Positions 46,831 through 60,880 are shown, counted from the stretch's first letter. The stretch is 64,000 nt of DNA from Larimichthys crocea (GCF_000972845.2 NC_040018.1:4551022-4615021); one strand, 5' to 3'. The notes: generated by a model from the sequence alone, not told the origin. Numbers and translations: made by a program.

Positions 46831-49800
46831 GTTGCCCTTTTGGGGAGCACCCACCTGCATTGTGAAAACTGCAGCCGAGGAAGCTGCTGGAGCCGAAGCG
46901 GTTGTGGTAAATGCCACATTATACAAATGTAAGTTGTTCATGTGTTTTTATATCTATATTTATTATACTGCGCCTGGTTGCAATTCAGCAAAGGAGGAAA
47001 AGTGGTAAAATGTAAAAGCTTGAATGCTGAAATTAGCGCACCACACCAGGAGGTACATCATGTGCACAGTACACTGCACAGTGTAGCATCCGAACTGAGA
47101 CACAGCAACTCTTTCTGTTATGTGTGATTCGTGACATCAGTAAACTATAACCTGTATGACTACTGTGTTTAAAAAGCAGGTTGTTATCTGGGAGTAATCT
47201 TTGTCCTGTTGCATGAGATACATACATGTGCAAGAATAATCTCATGCTGCCTACGCAAATGTCATGCAGTGAAGTGGCAAAGCTTATTCCGTGAAGCAAA
47301 ATTTTGGTCACTATAATTGCGCACACTGAATATTAATATCCATTATAAGCGGCCAGAGCTCCAAATGTGGATGGATCCAATTTAGGAAAAATCACATTTC
47401 ATGTGTGTAAAGGGAATCTGATGAGAGATGGTTCAGTTTGAAGTACTCTGGAAACCGTGATGACTTACACAGAATTATTTATTGAAGCTCGATCAAGCAG
47501 AATGGAGATACCAGCGGTACCAGCGAATCACTGTGTGGATGCCAACCCATTTCAGAGTATTTATCTGCAGCAGACCTACTGAGATTCATTACGTGTCCAA
47601 ATAAGGTCGTTCTGTTGGACACTGGATCAAAACAACTTACCTGAGCTTCTCTCATGTCAGGTTGTGCGTCACTGCAGGTCGCACACAGCAGCCTCTAACG
47701 AGAGCCAGTCAGTCTGTCAGAAACAAACAAAAGCTAATCTTGTCCTTGGGTTGCCTAGGAGATGGACAACAGAATTCAGCCTTATCAAGGATGCTGCGTC
47801 TGTGTATTCAGCCAACAGACAAAGAGGAGAGAGAGTTTAGCTTATTGCTTTGGGGAGTCACAGACAGTGAGTGACCTCACGGCGTAGCTCTGCAACATGA
47901 GCCTGTGTGATGTTATCCCTAAAGGGGGGAAAGTCCCTCACAGTGGATGGGTTTTTCCCTGTCTAGACTTTACAAAAATCAATCTGGACACAATCTGTAT
48001 ATGCTTTAAAAAACAGATTTGGGCTGGCCACATGTATTTTCAGCAGAAAAATGTCATGTGGAGGCTGTTTGCCTCCTCCCTTCCCAGTGTTTTCCTGATG
48101 CTCTCTCTCTCTGTCTGATCACCTCACTGGCTCTACCTCACATACTCTGCCAAATCATTCAGTCTCCCTATTGGTAACTACACTGTGGCCAACTCTAGTG
48201 CTAGTCTTGTTGTTTTGCTTGTGGAAACACTTCCTAATTCTTCTTGCCTTGTGGTCCAGGAAATACCTCACAGCCACTCTCCTGCCACGTCCAGCTAAGG
48301 CGGCAACTGCATAAAAAATGTAAACGTTTTTTGGTTTCTATAGCTAATTTCCCTGTTCATGAAAACTGTACTGAGTCAGAATTTCTATATAACTCACCTG
48401 TTCAAATTATATTGAGGCTAAAAGTTATGCATAATTAAGAGTATGGTCGCTTTGACAGGCCGTGTGTTTGAGTATATCAGCTCCATCAATGATCCACGTC
48501 TTTGTTAATTTATAGACGACGGAGGCATGACTGCCAAGATGGGACAGCCAGAGCCACCACACTTGTGGGTGATGTCATGGACATTCTTGATACTCTTTAT
48601 AGTCCAGCTCTGTCCCATCTTCATGCCATACATCACCCTGAACATCCCCCACCACTCGATCTCCGACACATGTGCACATTCCCTCCTTGTGAACACAACA
48701 AACTGTGTTTAACAGATTTGGTCTCTTGGCTTGTGTGTTGCACTTTGAGTCAGATATTGTCCAGTTAACCACAGAAAGTCCTGTGCATATTGCTCGAAAT
48801 AGTCTTCTCAGAAATCTCACTGTACTGTAGCAAGCTGAGCAAAGTTGTCAAAGCATCACTGTCCCCTTGTTCTCTGTGCATCTTTCATTGTGAGACCTCC
48901 TCTGTATCTGTTAGCTCCCAGCATACTCTAAGACACTGCAGAGGACTTGTCACACTGAAGGATACTCTCGATACAATCTAACTGGACTCTGAGTGTTAAA
49001 TACTTCCTCCGGCATCAGAAGCAAACATTCAATTAACGGCCCTCTGGTGCGACCTTTACCCATGAACTAAAGACACTTCTGTGCCGGATCATTCTGTTTG
49101 CCCTTACAAACTTTTAATATTTCTCATGGTGTGGTTAAAAACACTGGTGGGTGTAACATACAGTAATTAAATATCTTGCTGGCACTAGAAACTAAACGCT
49201 GACTTAAAGAACCCGACAGTAATATTCACCGATGCAGAAATAGTTTCTGCTTTTCACATAAAACGCATTAATGGACTCAAAGGAAATTTGTTGATTGCCA
49301 GCGACAAAGTCGACCACCAAAAATAATCAGCCACTACCTCGAGTTGAAGTCAACATGGATAAAGTCTCTGTTTCAAGGAGGAGTTTAAAGATGATAGCGG
49401 CTCCAAAAACTGCATTGACTGTAAAAGTGCTGATGATATATCCACAGTTCTTTCCCTCTTTCCCTTTAAAAAACTGTTTTGCCGTTTATTAAAGATTTCT
49501 TATTTTAACTGTGAACAGGATGTTTGAGAGGAGCATCCATAAAGGCCTTAGATGTGTCATCCTTAATATAAAAGTAACTTCAGAGAGGAAACTGAATGTA
49601 AGTGACTTCCCACTTCTCATATCTCAGAGATTAATAATGCATGAGCAACATCAAATTGCAGTTTTGGGATCTTCTGTTATCCATGTTTAAATGTCAAAAA
49701 GATGGAACAAACCCTAGTTTATAAATGAATAATGGCTGAAAAAAAGTGATATTTTTCCCAGAGCACAGGCATACTGCACTGTAGGGAGCAAGACTTAAAC

Positions 49801-52554
49801 AAAATACCACTAAAATGTCAGTATGCTTCATGTACAAACAGAAATTTAAGCACACAATTCTCCAATTTATGTTTGTAATTCTTGTTTTTCGTGCTCCTTC
49901 AAGGTTTTGCCTATTCAGCCGCAAGGTCAGTTAAGTGAACTGTACATGCTCCTGAACTCAGTGTTGGCTGATTTGAAAGTTACAGTAGATGCTGGTATTT
50001 TAATTGAATGAAGTTGAGCTTTAAGTAGAACATGTTTAAATATGTGAAAACTGGAATTTTGTCGAAGAAAATTGCCTAAAAAGTAAGACAAGGTTGCTAA
50101 TGAGATGATCTCAAACCTGCTTGTAGGAAGGAACTAAAACAAAGTGAGAGAAGGAAGAAAAGTGGCTAAAAATGACAGAAGGTCTGATTATTTTCACATC
50201 ATCATGAGGCTAATAACTGTATCACTTGTTCTGTGTGCATAATATATATTTTGGTGGCAGTTTTAGAGCAAAAGCAGAGTTACATTATAAAGTATCATGT
50301 TGGATGTCACAAGTTCTTGTCCTTGTACACGTGTGATTCCTTAAAATGAAGTGATGTCTTCACACGCTTCAAGCTCTTGTGAGGGTGCAAACTAATGCAG
50401 TGAATGCTGAAAACTAACTACACACACTGCTGCAATAGATGGTAGATGTTGGCATGTTGCAAACCGCTGAGAAACACTGTTCTGAGAACGTAACATGATC
50501 TGCTTTTTGATTGTTTGTTGCGGATAGAACATTCAGTTTCTTTAATTCAAGATGAAAGGTTAGGTTTGCATCACACTGAGCTTTGATTGTGTGTTTTTTC
50601 ATGTGAGAGTGGTGTGTTATTTCCCCCAGCAGCTTGGGGATTTATCTTTTAACACTACATCTATAGAATGAGTTATGGCCCCTGCTTCAATGATCAAACC
50701 TCAATTCCCTGTTAAGCCTCCTTGACTTGCTGTTGGCTCTGACCGCAGCTACAGTAATCAACATTTTTATTTCAGATGTCTTCCATCAAGGGAGCAAATA
50801 TATATATATATTTTAAATCCAACAGCTTTTAATTTTAGAAAAGCATTTGAATTTTTTATATGCACGATTCAGATAAGATATTTTCAGTGTGACCTCCAGA
50901 TCAACTAAGGTGTGCTGCTTGGGGAATTCATAGTCACAACCAATACACCATGGTGGAATAGCCTTGTTTTCACGGTGGTGTTAGTATATTTGAACCTACC
51001 TGATGAGTTTTGACAAGGTTCAAGAAGCCAAAGAGGCTGAAGAGGCACCACAGGGGCACCAATCCGATGTTTCAAATTAAGAAGTCAGGCGGTTTTCACA
51101 TAGCAAAAAGCAATCCACTGTGCACACATCACGAAAATGGATTCCACACTCTGTAATATCACATCATTTTTCATTTAATTTTCAAAATGAAAGCAAGCAT
51201 TTGACTTTAAGCCTGGCAGCTGATTGTTAATAAAAATTAAAGGTGAAATGTGAGCCGGAAAGCAAAAATCTACAACTCTACTTCTGCACTGAGGTCCTGC
51301 TTTAAAAGTGCCAGAGACGTTATTTTTTACTTTATGGGTTCACAATTTTCAAGCTATCATACCTGGATGTTCCCACATAAGGAAACATGTAATTGGATTG
51401 TGGATGTGAAAGCAAACAGAGAAATGCTGGCTCTTTGACTGTCTCTCTGACCATGAAACAGAGGCTAATTATTTTATCCAAAACATACTTCAAACCACTC
51501 TGCGTACATGTTCAAACCCCCTGGGATGGTATAGCATATTTATTATTGTAGTGCGCAGAGGCAATCAATAAATCCATGTGTTCCTCTCTACACATTTTAC
51601 TGTACAATCAATTTAGAGCTGAAGGGGCTTTTATCAAGATGGTCACAGAGCTTCGGTTTTTCGAACTGCAATTCGCTGTTCTTCAGTGCTGAGACATAAT
51701 GAATTCACAGCAAAACAAAACAACAGATGTACCGTAGAAACTATTCATAAAGCATGACTGGAAATTAAATGTTTTTGTTCAGATAAATGAGGATTATTAT
51801 TATTTTTGATTAGAATGAAGACACTCTCCATAATAATAACTCTGCACCTGATTATGAAGAGACAAAACAATTGAAGGAATTCGGTGTGAATTTAATAACT
51901 TGAATAACTCAAAATGTTTCCAATTAACCAACTGATCTTTAGAAAGAAAATGTTAAAAAATGTCCATCACAGTTTCTAAGAGTGCAAGGCAACTTCAGTC
52001 TAAAAACTCCAAAGATATTTAATTCCTATCTCAGTTACAACAACATGAAATCATCATTATTTCTAATTAGTTTAGAAATCCGCCCTTTTTTGTGTAAAGC
52101 ATTCATGGCATGGACTGTCTAAAATGATTATTTACACAAAACTGAGAAAAATCAGCAAGTCTTCAGAAACTGGAACAAACAAAATGTTTTCTTGGCAAAT
52201 TGCATCAATCACTAATTGATTGATTAAAAACATTGGAGAATAATTTCAGTCAGTCGACTTTTTATGTGTCATAGTACAATGCATAAGGTCCATTAAATGT
52301 ATTTAATAGATGGAGAACCTATATGTGTGCACTGGTATCTATAAAGTTTTCATGGAACATGGAGAAACCTGGTTATTCATATCAGGTTTCTGATAATCCA
52401 AGCAGCAGGCTTCTCTCTGACTTCTCCACGTCAGAGAAAATTGTCACGTCTCTATGGAATGACCATCTTCCACAGTCCAAATGCCATGTTTCTACAGTAG
52501 GACAAGCGAAACACCAGCTCTAGTTTTTCCGGAAATTCACCAGTGAGACACAAG
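46831..52554. other. Long non-coding interval
   Basis: 5.7 kb without a supported exon, RNA gene or complete mobile element. There are AT-rich runs near 50790-50815. Short frames such as those at 48502-48768 and 51250-51438 have no recognisable domain. A strong minus-strand donor-like site lies at about 47638-47643 ('acttac' on the plus strand) without a convincing coding exon. Confidence 0.4.
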
Positions 52555-52725
52555 GGGGATAATACTGCAGTACTTGGATACCCTGGTAGAGCGTGCACCC
52601 CATGTACAAAGGCTCAGTCCTTGCCGCACCGGCCCAGGGTTTGACTTGTGGACCTTTGCTCCCTACTTTCCTGTCACTCTTCAGCTGTCTTTGTCAAAAA
52701 AAATAAATAAATAAATACTGCAATA
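52555..52725 (+). mobile_element. tRNA-derived SINE
   Basis: The head 'gataccctggtagagcgtgc' (A-box-like), then 'ccatgtacaaaggctcagtc' and 'cccagggtttgacttgtgga' (B-box-like), the body 'cctttgctccctactttcct' with 'gtcactcttcagctgtct', and an A-rich (AAAT)n tail at about 52698-52720. This is a teleost SINE I recognise, near full length. Confidence 0.75.
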
Positions 52726-54955
52726 CTCAACTATACCACTAGATGACACATCACTGGTGCTTTAAAGCGGCATGTCATTTGTATATAAATAATACAAAAC
52801 CAGTATAGGCCAGAGAGCACGGTGTCTGTGGATTACATACATTAAAAAATTCAGACTCTCTGAACTATTTATATATTCTGGGCGTGACATACTGTTGATT
52901 AAGGTCGTTACAATCTTCGTTTGATGTCATTACTTTCCCATAGGATGTAAATTAATTTTCATTATATTGCAGTAATGTCATCACTAACTGTCACTGATGA
53001 CTTCGGTTTAGGAACATTATCATTTTATTAATGCCTCAGTGGAGACAAACACTGTACATTCGTATTTCTGTGGAGTGAGAAATGCAGGCAGAATCTGCTC
53101 ATCACGTATTCTGTTTCATACTTCATGCGTATGCCTCCCTCTCACTCTTACTCTTTACTCCTCCATGACTGTCATCAAACATGCTCTTTCTCAGCCATCT
53201 TTTATTCCCTATATTCACTGTAAAGCTGCCATGAGAGTGTCTCTTACAATGCACTTTAAATATGCATTGCACTGCCATCCAATTGAGTTTAGTGTCTGTA
53301 TGTGATTTAAGAGCTGCGGCAGAGAATATGGGGGCTTGAACCAGCTACAATGAGAACTGACCAACAACTTTGAGCTTTAATGGATGGAGAAGGAAAAAAG
53401 ACTTCAATGTAGAGAAGGTACATGTGTCACGCATCACTGCTTCCCGTTTTATTCTGGTATCAACAGGAGATTCGCTTTTTTTTCGTGTGAGTCTAGGCTT
53501 TGTGTTTCTTTTTGATCAGAGTGCTGGTTCTCATATAATCTGCCGCACCTCTGTGGCTGGGAATAGCAATGGAGAAGGTGTCGTGCTCACCTGACAGCGG
53601 GTTAACTCAACTCATCTCTAAATCCATTCAGCCCCTTTTGTGTTTGACATCTAATAAGCTCAGACTTAAATTAAAAGCCCATTAATGCCACCTAATCGTA
53701 CTTTGCCGTGCTCTCTGCACCATCCCCTTTCACTCTTCCTCCATGAGGAATTAGACTGGGATATAAGAGTGTATCTCACCTATGGTACTCACTGCGCAGA
53801 TCCACAGTTCACTCCATTAAAAAAGTTTCAGGGCTGGATGGAAGAAAGATTAGACTGCAGTAATGGAGAGTCACAAGAGGGTAAAGGTAGACTCCACTTT
53901 CAAAACACAATCTACCTTGTAATTAAAGCCATTGTTGATAAATTACGGCATTATAAACACATTTATGTTTGTATCTGGATATCTTATATCTTTGTGTAAA
54001 TCAACCAGAATGCATTGCAATCAAATTGGCTAGACTAAATGCTCCCATGATGTCGAAACTCTCCCTCTTCCCTTTATCTCCAGCAAGCCTGGCAAAAAAA
54101 AGAAAGAAGAAGAAGCTGCTGCAGACGACCACTTTCTCAGCAAAAGAAAAAAATTAGTGGAACTTATGCAGCAGTATCGCTTCAGGAGACTCTTGAGGGA
54201 CTGTTAAGATATGCAAGAAGTGGGTTGCTGAGCTACAGTAACATTAGTGCTAGCAAGTTTCTCCACTGGCACTGATTTCTATCACTTCTCACAGAATAAG
54301 ATACATAGAGCCTAGTTAGGCTAAAAGAAGCCTATCTTGGGATTATTGCATGGTCAACTCCGAGGCTAAAATCTTCATATTTCAATTGGTTGGTACTTGT
54401 ATCACAGTCTGTATATGCGCATGTTTTGGAGCAGGTACACTTCAGGGTATCACATCAAAACATGTCAATAACTCGATCGTTAGCCAATCCGATCACTGAT
54501 CAAACACGGTCATCAGTCCTGCAGGATTCTGACAAAAGACTTTTACAACAATGTGACAAGTAATAATTTTATGCGCATAAATTCTCAGAATACTTTGTTC
54601 ATTATCTGACAAAAACAAGTCCAGGTACTCAAGCTTGTCTCAAAGATAGCCTTAGTTTTACTCTTCATTTATAATTTTCTAAAGTTTCTTGTGTTCTAGT
54701 TATGTGATTACATTCTTTACACATGACTTATTATTATCTGTAACTGATTTTTCCTGCAGGTGCTATCATCTGATCTCATTTCACTTGCTTCATGGTTCAT
54801 GCTTCTAATTATGTGTCTTATAACAATGGACGAGGTGTGAACCGAACTGTTAACAGAGACAGGTGATAACCAGCTTTGTGATATGATATATGGAGGCGAT
54901 ATGGAGGTTGCCTGCTAGAAAAGTTCTACAAACTTTTTTTTTTTCCTCGTTCCAG
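52726..54955. other. Non-coding interval with exon-like segments
   Basis: Several acceptor/donor-like pairs flank short open segments (for example after 'gtttctttttgatcag' at about 53520, 53748-53881, and after 'ttttcctgcag' at about 54760), but none encodes a recognisable domain and their phases do not form one unique chain. No gene called. Confidence 0.35.
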
Positions 54956-54996
54956 ACAAACTGGGACACGCAACATGCCACCAACAATGTTGTTAT
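54956..54996 (+). CDS. Candidate exon a of an unrecognised gene (tentative)
   Basis: A 41-bp segment lies between a strong acceptor (poly-T, 'cctcgttccag') and the donor GTGAGT. In phase 0 it reads TNWDTQHATNNVV plus two bases of the next codon. Those two bases join the single leading base of the segment at 55177 to give isoleucine, so the two are phase-compatible. No family recognised. A chance arrangement remains quite possible. Confidence 0.2.
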
Positions 54997-55176
54997 GTGA
55001 GTGTTGTTTGAGTAACACAACGTGTCGGTGCTCACCTCCAACCTACTTCTCATCAATCTGCTTCTTGTCTGCTTCCTCCCTCACCTCCACTGTCTCTCTT
55101 TACCAGCAGGTGTGTTGTTCTGTTGTTTCTTTTGCGGTACGACACTTCCCAGTACATCCATTTGATTATTTCCCAG

Positions 55177-55243
55177 TTTTGAACATTGGGGAGGACGTGA
55201 TCCCCAGTTTCCCGTTGAGATTATGTGCATGGTCAACCTTACC
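55177..55243 (+). CDS. Candidate exon b of an unrecognised gene (tentative)
   Basis: A 67-bp segment after 'gattatttcccag' and before the donor GTAAGA. In the frame set by candidate exon a it reads FEHWGGRDPQFPVEIMCMVN and then LT, fully open, ending on a codon boundary. The Trp, Cys and hydrophobic alternation look protein-like, but I can name no domain. The next strong acceptor (56099-56100) would add 40 bp in phase (RTLTDEPFCHLGT) before a weak donor, GTGATT. Confidence 0.2.
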
Positions 55244-56572
55244 GTAAGAGCAGAATGTCAACATCAGGCAGCCCTACAAATCTGTGGGTAATGTTCAGTG
55301 ACTTCAATTTCTTTCTTTTACAGTGTTTTAAAAGTCCTTTTAGTTAGGAAAGGATCACGTTTTTTGCAAACTAATTATGTTTATGGTGTAGTTAGGGTCC
55401 TGAAGCACTGTGCTACAGTGTTACAGGCGAGCAAATCACTTTGTAAAGGTTTTATTTAATGAAAAGGTGAACATTAATTGACAGTCTGTGCTCTCCTGCA
55501 CGAAAGTTGGATTTCACACCTCATCCGCCAACACAATCTACGCTTCCTTATGTTTTGCTTCTTGCATTGATGCTGAACATTGGCACTAGATGTAAATTTT
55601 TGTAATTTTTGTAAAGTATGGGTTCATCCAACATATATGCAGTTCCTTGGGATACTGGTTTGCCACATTGTAGCGATCCCTAGAGAATATCCCCCCTGTC
55701 ACTTCCCTCTGTGATGTTCTTGAGATTTTGTGCCATCTTGCCCTCTTATTAGTTATTTAATAGAGAGAGGCAGATGGACTGAAAATCAGACGGCAACATT
55801 ACAGACCTAGACACCCACCCAGGACACTTTGATTAGACGTAGGAACATGCACAACACATGCACACATTTCAACCCAAACTATCACTCACCAGAAAATAAC
55901 AGTATTCTTAAAACAACCGATATTTAGCATGGTGTTGTTATTGGGCAGTCAGGGTAGGTATGGTGTCCTAACTATGGTCCAATTTCAACCATGACTTTTT
56001 CCTGAATGAGAAGTTTTACTTGCTTAAAATTTACCAGCATAGATGCAGCAGATCAGGAACTCATGGGTAGTTCTTGAAACAGTCATATTGTTTTTTTCAG
56101 AGGACACTAACAGATGAGCCATTTTGCCATTTAGGCACAAGTGATTCTTGCTTCTGTTACAACATCTGAACACCAAGGACAATAGACATCACAAATCTAA
56201 AGCTAGTGATCCTGATACAATGTTTCCAGAGTAGAGAGAATGGACTGTACCTCAAATTAAATCATCCTTTCAATTGATTTTTGTCATTACGGGTGAGAGA
56301 AGCAGAACTGGTTGAGCACACACTGACTCTTATTTGAATAAGTCAACTGAAAAAGGTGGAACAAAAATGAAATGCAATCAATTTAGCACATTGAAGTCTG
56401 CATTACAATTGGTTAACTGCTTTTTAAAGCCCAACAGAGCACTAGCTAGTGTCATTTGCATACCATCAAAAATTAACATTACACATAAAAAATATAGCTA
56501 TGGTTAGGTTTAAAAGGGTTTTTTTCAGGGGGCACAGGAAGCACGTTATCCTGTAACTGATGTCTCTTTCAG

Positions 56573-57268
56573 ATTTTGGTATAAAAAACACAGCCAGATG
56601 TGGCCACGGATTATTGCTGGAAGCTGCCTTTTGGTCTGGGTTTTGCTCCGGCATCATCATCATCATCTTTCTTCTAGGCAGCTGGCAACATCTGCAGTGG
56701 AGGCGCTCCTCTGTCACACACTCCCCAGCTACACTCAATCCCCACGTTGGTATAAATGGTAAATGTAGCGCTGTAAAAGTAGATTACTGGCTCAGAAATA
56801 CACGTGAATGAAGATTGTAAGCACAGTTTAAAAAAGGCAACATGAGTAGCACTCTTTCCTTTATAAAAAAAAAAAATCAAATAAAAATTACTCATATGTT
56901 ACAATGTATCCAATAATTTCCCTGATGGTTATTATGTCTTTGACTGAAAATGCAAAAATGGAGTGCACCTGAGGACCTTGCGTCAGTTTACTCTCCGTCA
57001 GATTTGAAATTACACCAAGAAAATATATTTTTCAGTGAGTTTCTCCTGGTGCAAGAAGGCAGCGATGACAAAGTGCCTCTGGACCTATTGCTTTGAAACA
57101 CATCAGAGAAAAATAATGCTTTGTGGCACATCTAATTCATCAATGCACCACTTCACCCCCTTTTTTTCCAGCTTCAATAGTGATGCATTTTTTTTTTCAG
57201 GTTACCTCTGCAAGAATCAATCTGCAGGAGAACAGAGGCTCTCGATGTGTTCTGTACCAGCAGTTTGA
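56573..57268 (+). CDS. Candidate exons c-d: transmembrane segment and tail (tentative)
   Basis: Segment c (56573-56758) follows 'ctgatgtctctttcag' and precedes G|GTAAAT. It reads 61 open codons with a predicted membrane helix (AAFWSGFCSGIIIIIFLLGS) followed by WQHLQWRR, the layout of a type I membrane anchor. The Ile run comes from an ATC repeat, so the helix could be fortuitous. Segment d starts at 57201 after a T-rich acceptor. Joined in phase to c it gives GYLCKNQSAG... and stops at 57266-57268. A longer frame through d (VTSARINLQ...YQQFDSVDYL, stop at 57309-57311) needs a different donor. No homologue recognised. Confidence 0.18.
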
Positions 57269-57311
57269 CTCGGTCGATTATCTCTCAGCTCATCTTATTA
57301 GTGTCACTTAG

Positions 57312-60300
57312 ACTTCAAATGAATCATCGAAAATGTATCTTCATAACTCAGAGGACTCTTCACCTGAATACCACAGCACCCACATGACCACTCATTCTCC
57401 AAACCATGACCTTCCCCCCCTGAGAGCAAACACCATCCTGTAAACACACTTCATGCAGGTAGTGCTATGTGTAGGAGTTTTTCCAAGCCAACTGCCACAT
57501 CAGCTCAGTACTTTACACATCTTTACCCAGGTGACAGGAAGCCATCATTAAAATCAGTAGCTATACACATTTTTTGGAATTAAAGCTTGCAGAGGGGAGG
57601 CTGCTAGACATTTTTTCCAACCTTGGTCATAGCTGACACAACGAATATCCTTGTAATGCCTTGTATGTTCTGTCCTCTGTTTGTTCTGTATGACTCCACC
57701 GCCTACCTTTTCACCCTGCACGCCTGAAATCATATTGCCCTTTAAGTCAGCTAAATTTAAACCTGTTTTCCGTGTTTTATACTTTAATCTTTCACATCGT
57801 TAGAAGGAGCAATGTAAGTAACCCAGCACAGTATAAGAAATTACATTCACATTGGACATTTCTGCACCTTAGAATTTCAACACAAGCAGGACAAAAATAT
57901 CAAACAGTTATTACAAAATATTATCTCACATAATTCTGTTGTAGGTTCTGTTTCTGAGCATGGTTGTTTACTGCAGGACTGTCCTCCATTGGTGAGCATC
58001 AGAGTGGTAGACTGGGAGCTAATAGTGTTTGTACCACAGCAGCGCAGACCAGCAAGTGGGTTTTTGAAAGCCAGAAATCCAGGATCTGGCAGCGGAATTG
58101 TTTAGTCATCGGTATTGATCAACACGGCTTTCAAACCCTCCAGATGTAATACATTAATGCACTTTGTCCTGAGGGGCAGTAAAAACATTATGTACCATCT
58201 GCTGGAGTATATTTAAAATAGCAAGGTTTGAAAAGCATGCACTGCAAGTATGTGTGAGAGTGGGTTGAATATATGAAGTTATGAAGATAAATGTGTCTGA
58301 GTGACTATTCCCTTCTCTCCTACACACTCATTTTCATTTGACAGTCTTTCACCACAGTTGAAACTGCACTTGCACATTGTTGCAAAAATGCAATGAATGA
58401 CTTTAGGCGGCATTGACTGGAAACATATTAAGACAGTTTTTTCTTTACAAATTCATCAAGGGAATTGGGTTTTGAAGGTGCATTCTGAAGTGGAAACCTA
58501 GTGAGACAACATCAAGAGGGAGTACGAGCACTTACACACCTCATTTAAGTTAAAAGTACAGAATGATCTGAATAATAGTCCAATTAAAAAGCACTACATT
58601 CAAACTGCTGTCAACTATAGAAAGAAATTAAAAGGGTATTTGGTGTGAAATGATTTATTATATCAAAGTAGTATTAATTATGTATGATCCAATGTGAAGA
58701 ATAATTCCTCTCACGTTTTTTAACACTGTCGTAACGTTGTATTTGTCGTTGCTGTACGATAAGAGCACTAATAGCACCAGAAATGAAAATCTATGTTTAC
58801 GATAAGAGCACTAATAGCACCAGAAATGAAAATCTATGTTTAATATTTTAAATAGATTTACGTGGATTGTGAGTGAAAGTGGATATGCTGTATGTCCCCC
58901 TCATCAACTAACAAGGCTGTCCTACATGTTTCAACATAGCACACTGGCCTAATCAAAGCTATTTTACTATCTTAGATTGAAATCAGCATAATCAAGGCTA
59001 ATGGCCATCTGACATTGATGTGCATGCGTTGGTCTAACTCTAACTCAGTTCAGAGAGATCCCGCTTGGATTCCTACAATGTTTTTGGTCCGTTGGTCCAC
59101 TACATTGCCCACCAGGAGCATGAAACAAAGAGTGTTTTGCCCACCAGACTTTGTTAACTTCCTCAGATTTGGTCATTTTTACTTGGTTTATGTGCTTCTA
59201 TTGTGAGAAAGTAGGCTACATAATTAAATCCATTTTGGGTGTTTTTATGATCAGAAGTTTGCACGGGGTGTTTTATTTTGAAAATTCTCTATGCAGTTTG
59301 TGTGTCTGACTTCCAGCCAGCTCAATCTGCCCTATGCAGATTGACACCACTACTGAGATGCTTTTTATAACACAACTAAAAGGGCTACAATCAACTCCTG
59401 TGGCCACGGTGCACCTGTAACGCAATGCAAATCGTTACTTATGCAAAGCTCTCCTCCTTCTATCTATTCTACATACATGATGTAACAAACCATCTTTTCA
59501 TTAAGTTACTAAATGCAGACCATAGACGGATGAGAATATGCACATTAAAAGTATGGAAACAGTCATAAAACCTGGAGGTTTTCATCAGACACCGTATGAT
59601 ATAGGCTATACTATGTCAGCATCAAATCATGTCCTATGTCATCAGATCTTAAAGCAGTCAGAAGCGTTTGAATCTCTCTAAATCCATCCACATTTAGTTT
59701 ATTGCATGTTTTACTTCTAAATCTCCCCCCTAGAACTCTAAAGTCTCCAAAACCAGAAATACTCCAAAATAAGTCTCATCTCATAATTGTAATTTTATTG
59801 ATTAAATAAAATCAACAGAGTAAATGTACTTAGTCACTTTAGACCTCTGCTAATATCTCCATACAGTATGTTTCAAATTTAAACAAATACATCAGTAAAT
59901 GAACTGTAGGCTAAGTATTCTCTTTGGTCTTGAGCAAGCAGGAGATCACGTGTGATAACGGCACTTGAGAGCAGGTTTTCTGTCAAAACACCCGAGAGCA
60001 ACACATGTTATACCTCCCCGTCTGGTATGCACTTTGAAGTTCATAGTAGATTGAATCAACATACATGTGCGTTTCAGGGTTGTATCAAATTATGAGGCTC
60101 TCACGAGCATCAACAGACACATCTCGTCTCCCGTGGCGCTGCATTGCAAGCTCACTACTACAGCATGGAAACAGCTCTATCTGTTTAATTACCCTCCTCT
60201 GAGGCATCAACACATCTCATCTGCCACCCCCACCACTCATGAATTAATGATGCACATCTCTGGTTGTTATTAGTAAGCTGCATTGGGAAACAGACTGGTC

Positions 60301-60880
60301 GAAGTTAATTTGAGATTCAGCTCTAAAAAACCTGAGGTGGTTGTTGTTTTCCACTGTAGTGACTGTTAAAACAACAAATATACTCCTTCATTTGTTTCAA
60401 CAAGATGTGCAGGCCTTTGGGGACTGCAGTACGTTCTTTGGATAAAAAGCCAGCAGCCACTTTATGATACTGTCTTGTAGACTGTCGTAGTGGATATATA
60501 TGCAATATGAATGAAGGATGAGTTAAAGGTGAATGGAGGATTTGTTTCTATGTGAGTGTGTTCATGTGTACGAGATTGAGTTTCTGTGTGCACAGTGATT
60601 TCACGCAACAGCAACAATTTGCTTGTCATCAGTTGCTATTAGAGTAATCGATGTCAACATGCAAGACTGTTTCTTCTAATACGCACATTTTGGTTACTCA
60701 AAGGACATGTAGTCCTGATCGGTCATTCCAAAACACTTGCAAATCATCTACTGTCTGACATTAAAATTATTCCTTAAGATTGGCTTTATTTAAAAAAAAC
60801 AAAAAAACATTGTAAGATTCATAAATGGAAACATTGCATGTATTAACTGGATAAGACACAACAGAAGACAAACAGATATA
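57312..60880. other. Non-coding interval
   Basis: No exon recognised. Contains the tandem duplication at 58756. About 60060-60260 is unique sequence of mixed composition that could be conserved. C-run near 57415. Confidence 0.4.
58756..58841. repeat. Perfect 43-bp tandem duplication
   Basis: The unit beginning acgataagagcactaatagc is present at 58756-58798 and again, identically, at 58799-58841. Confidence 0.97.

Noticed and set aside
47641..47900. Minus-strand donor-like site after a possible start codon (MREAQ|gtaagt)
   Set aside because: The upstream region has stops in all frames and no partner exon was found. It could be a non-coding 5' exon but cannot be supported here.
53748..53881. 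Open segment reading DWDIRVYLTYGTHCADPQ with donor GTAAAG
   Set aside because: About 45 open codons in one of three frames is not rare by chance. The acceptor is weak, and its phase does not connect to a unique next exon.
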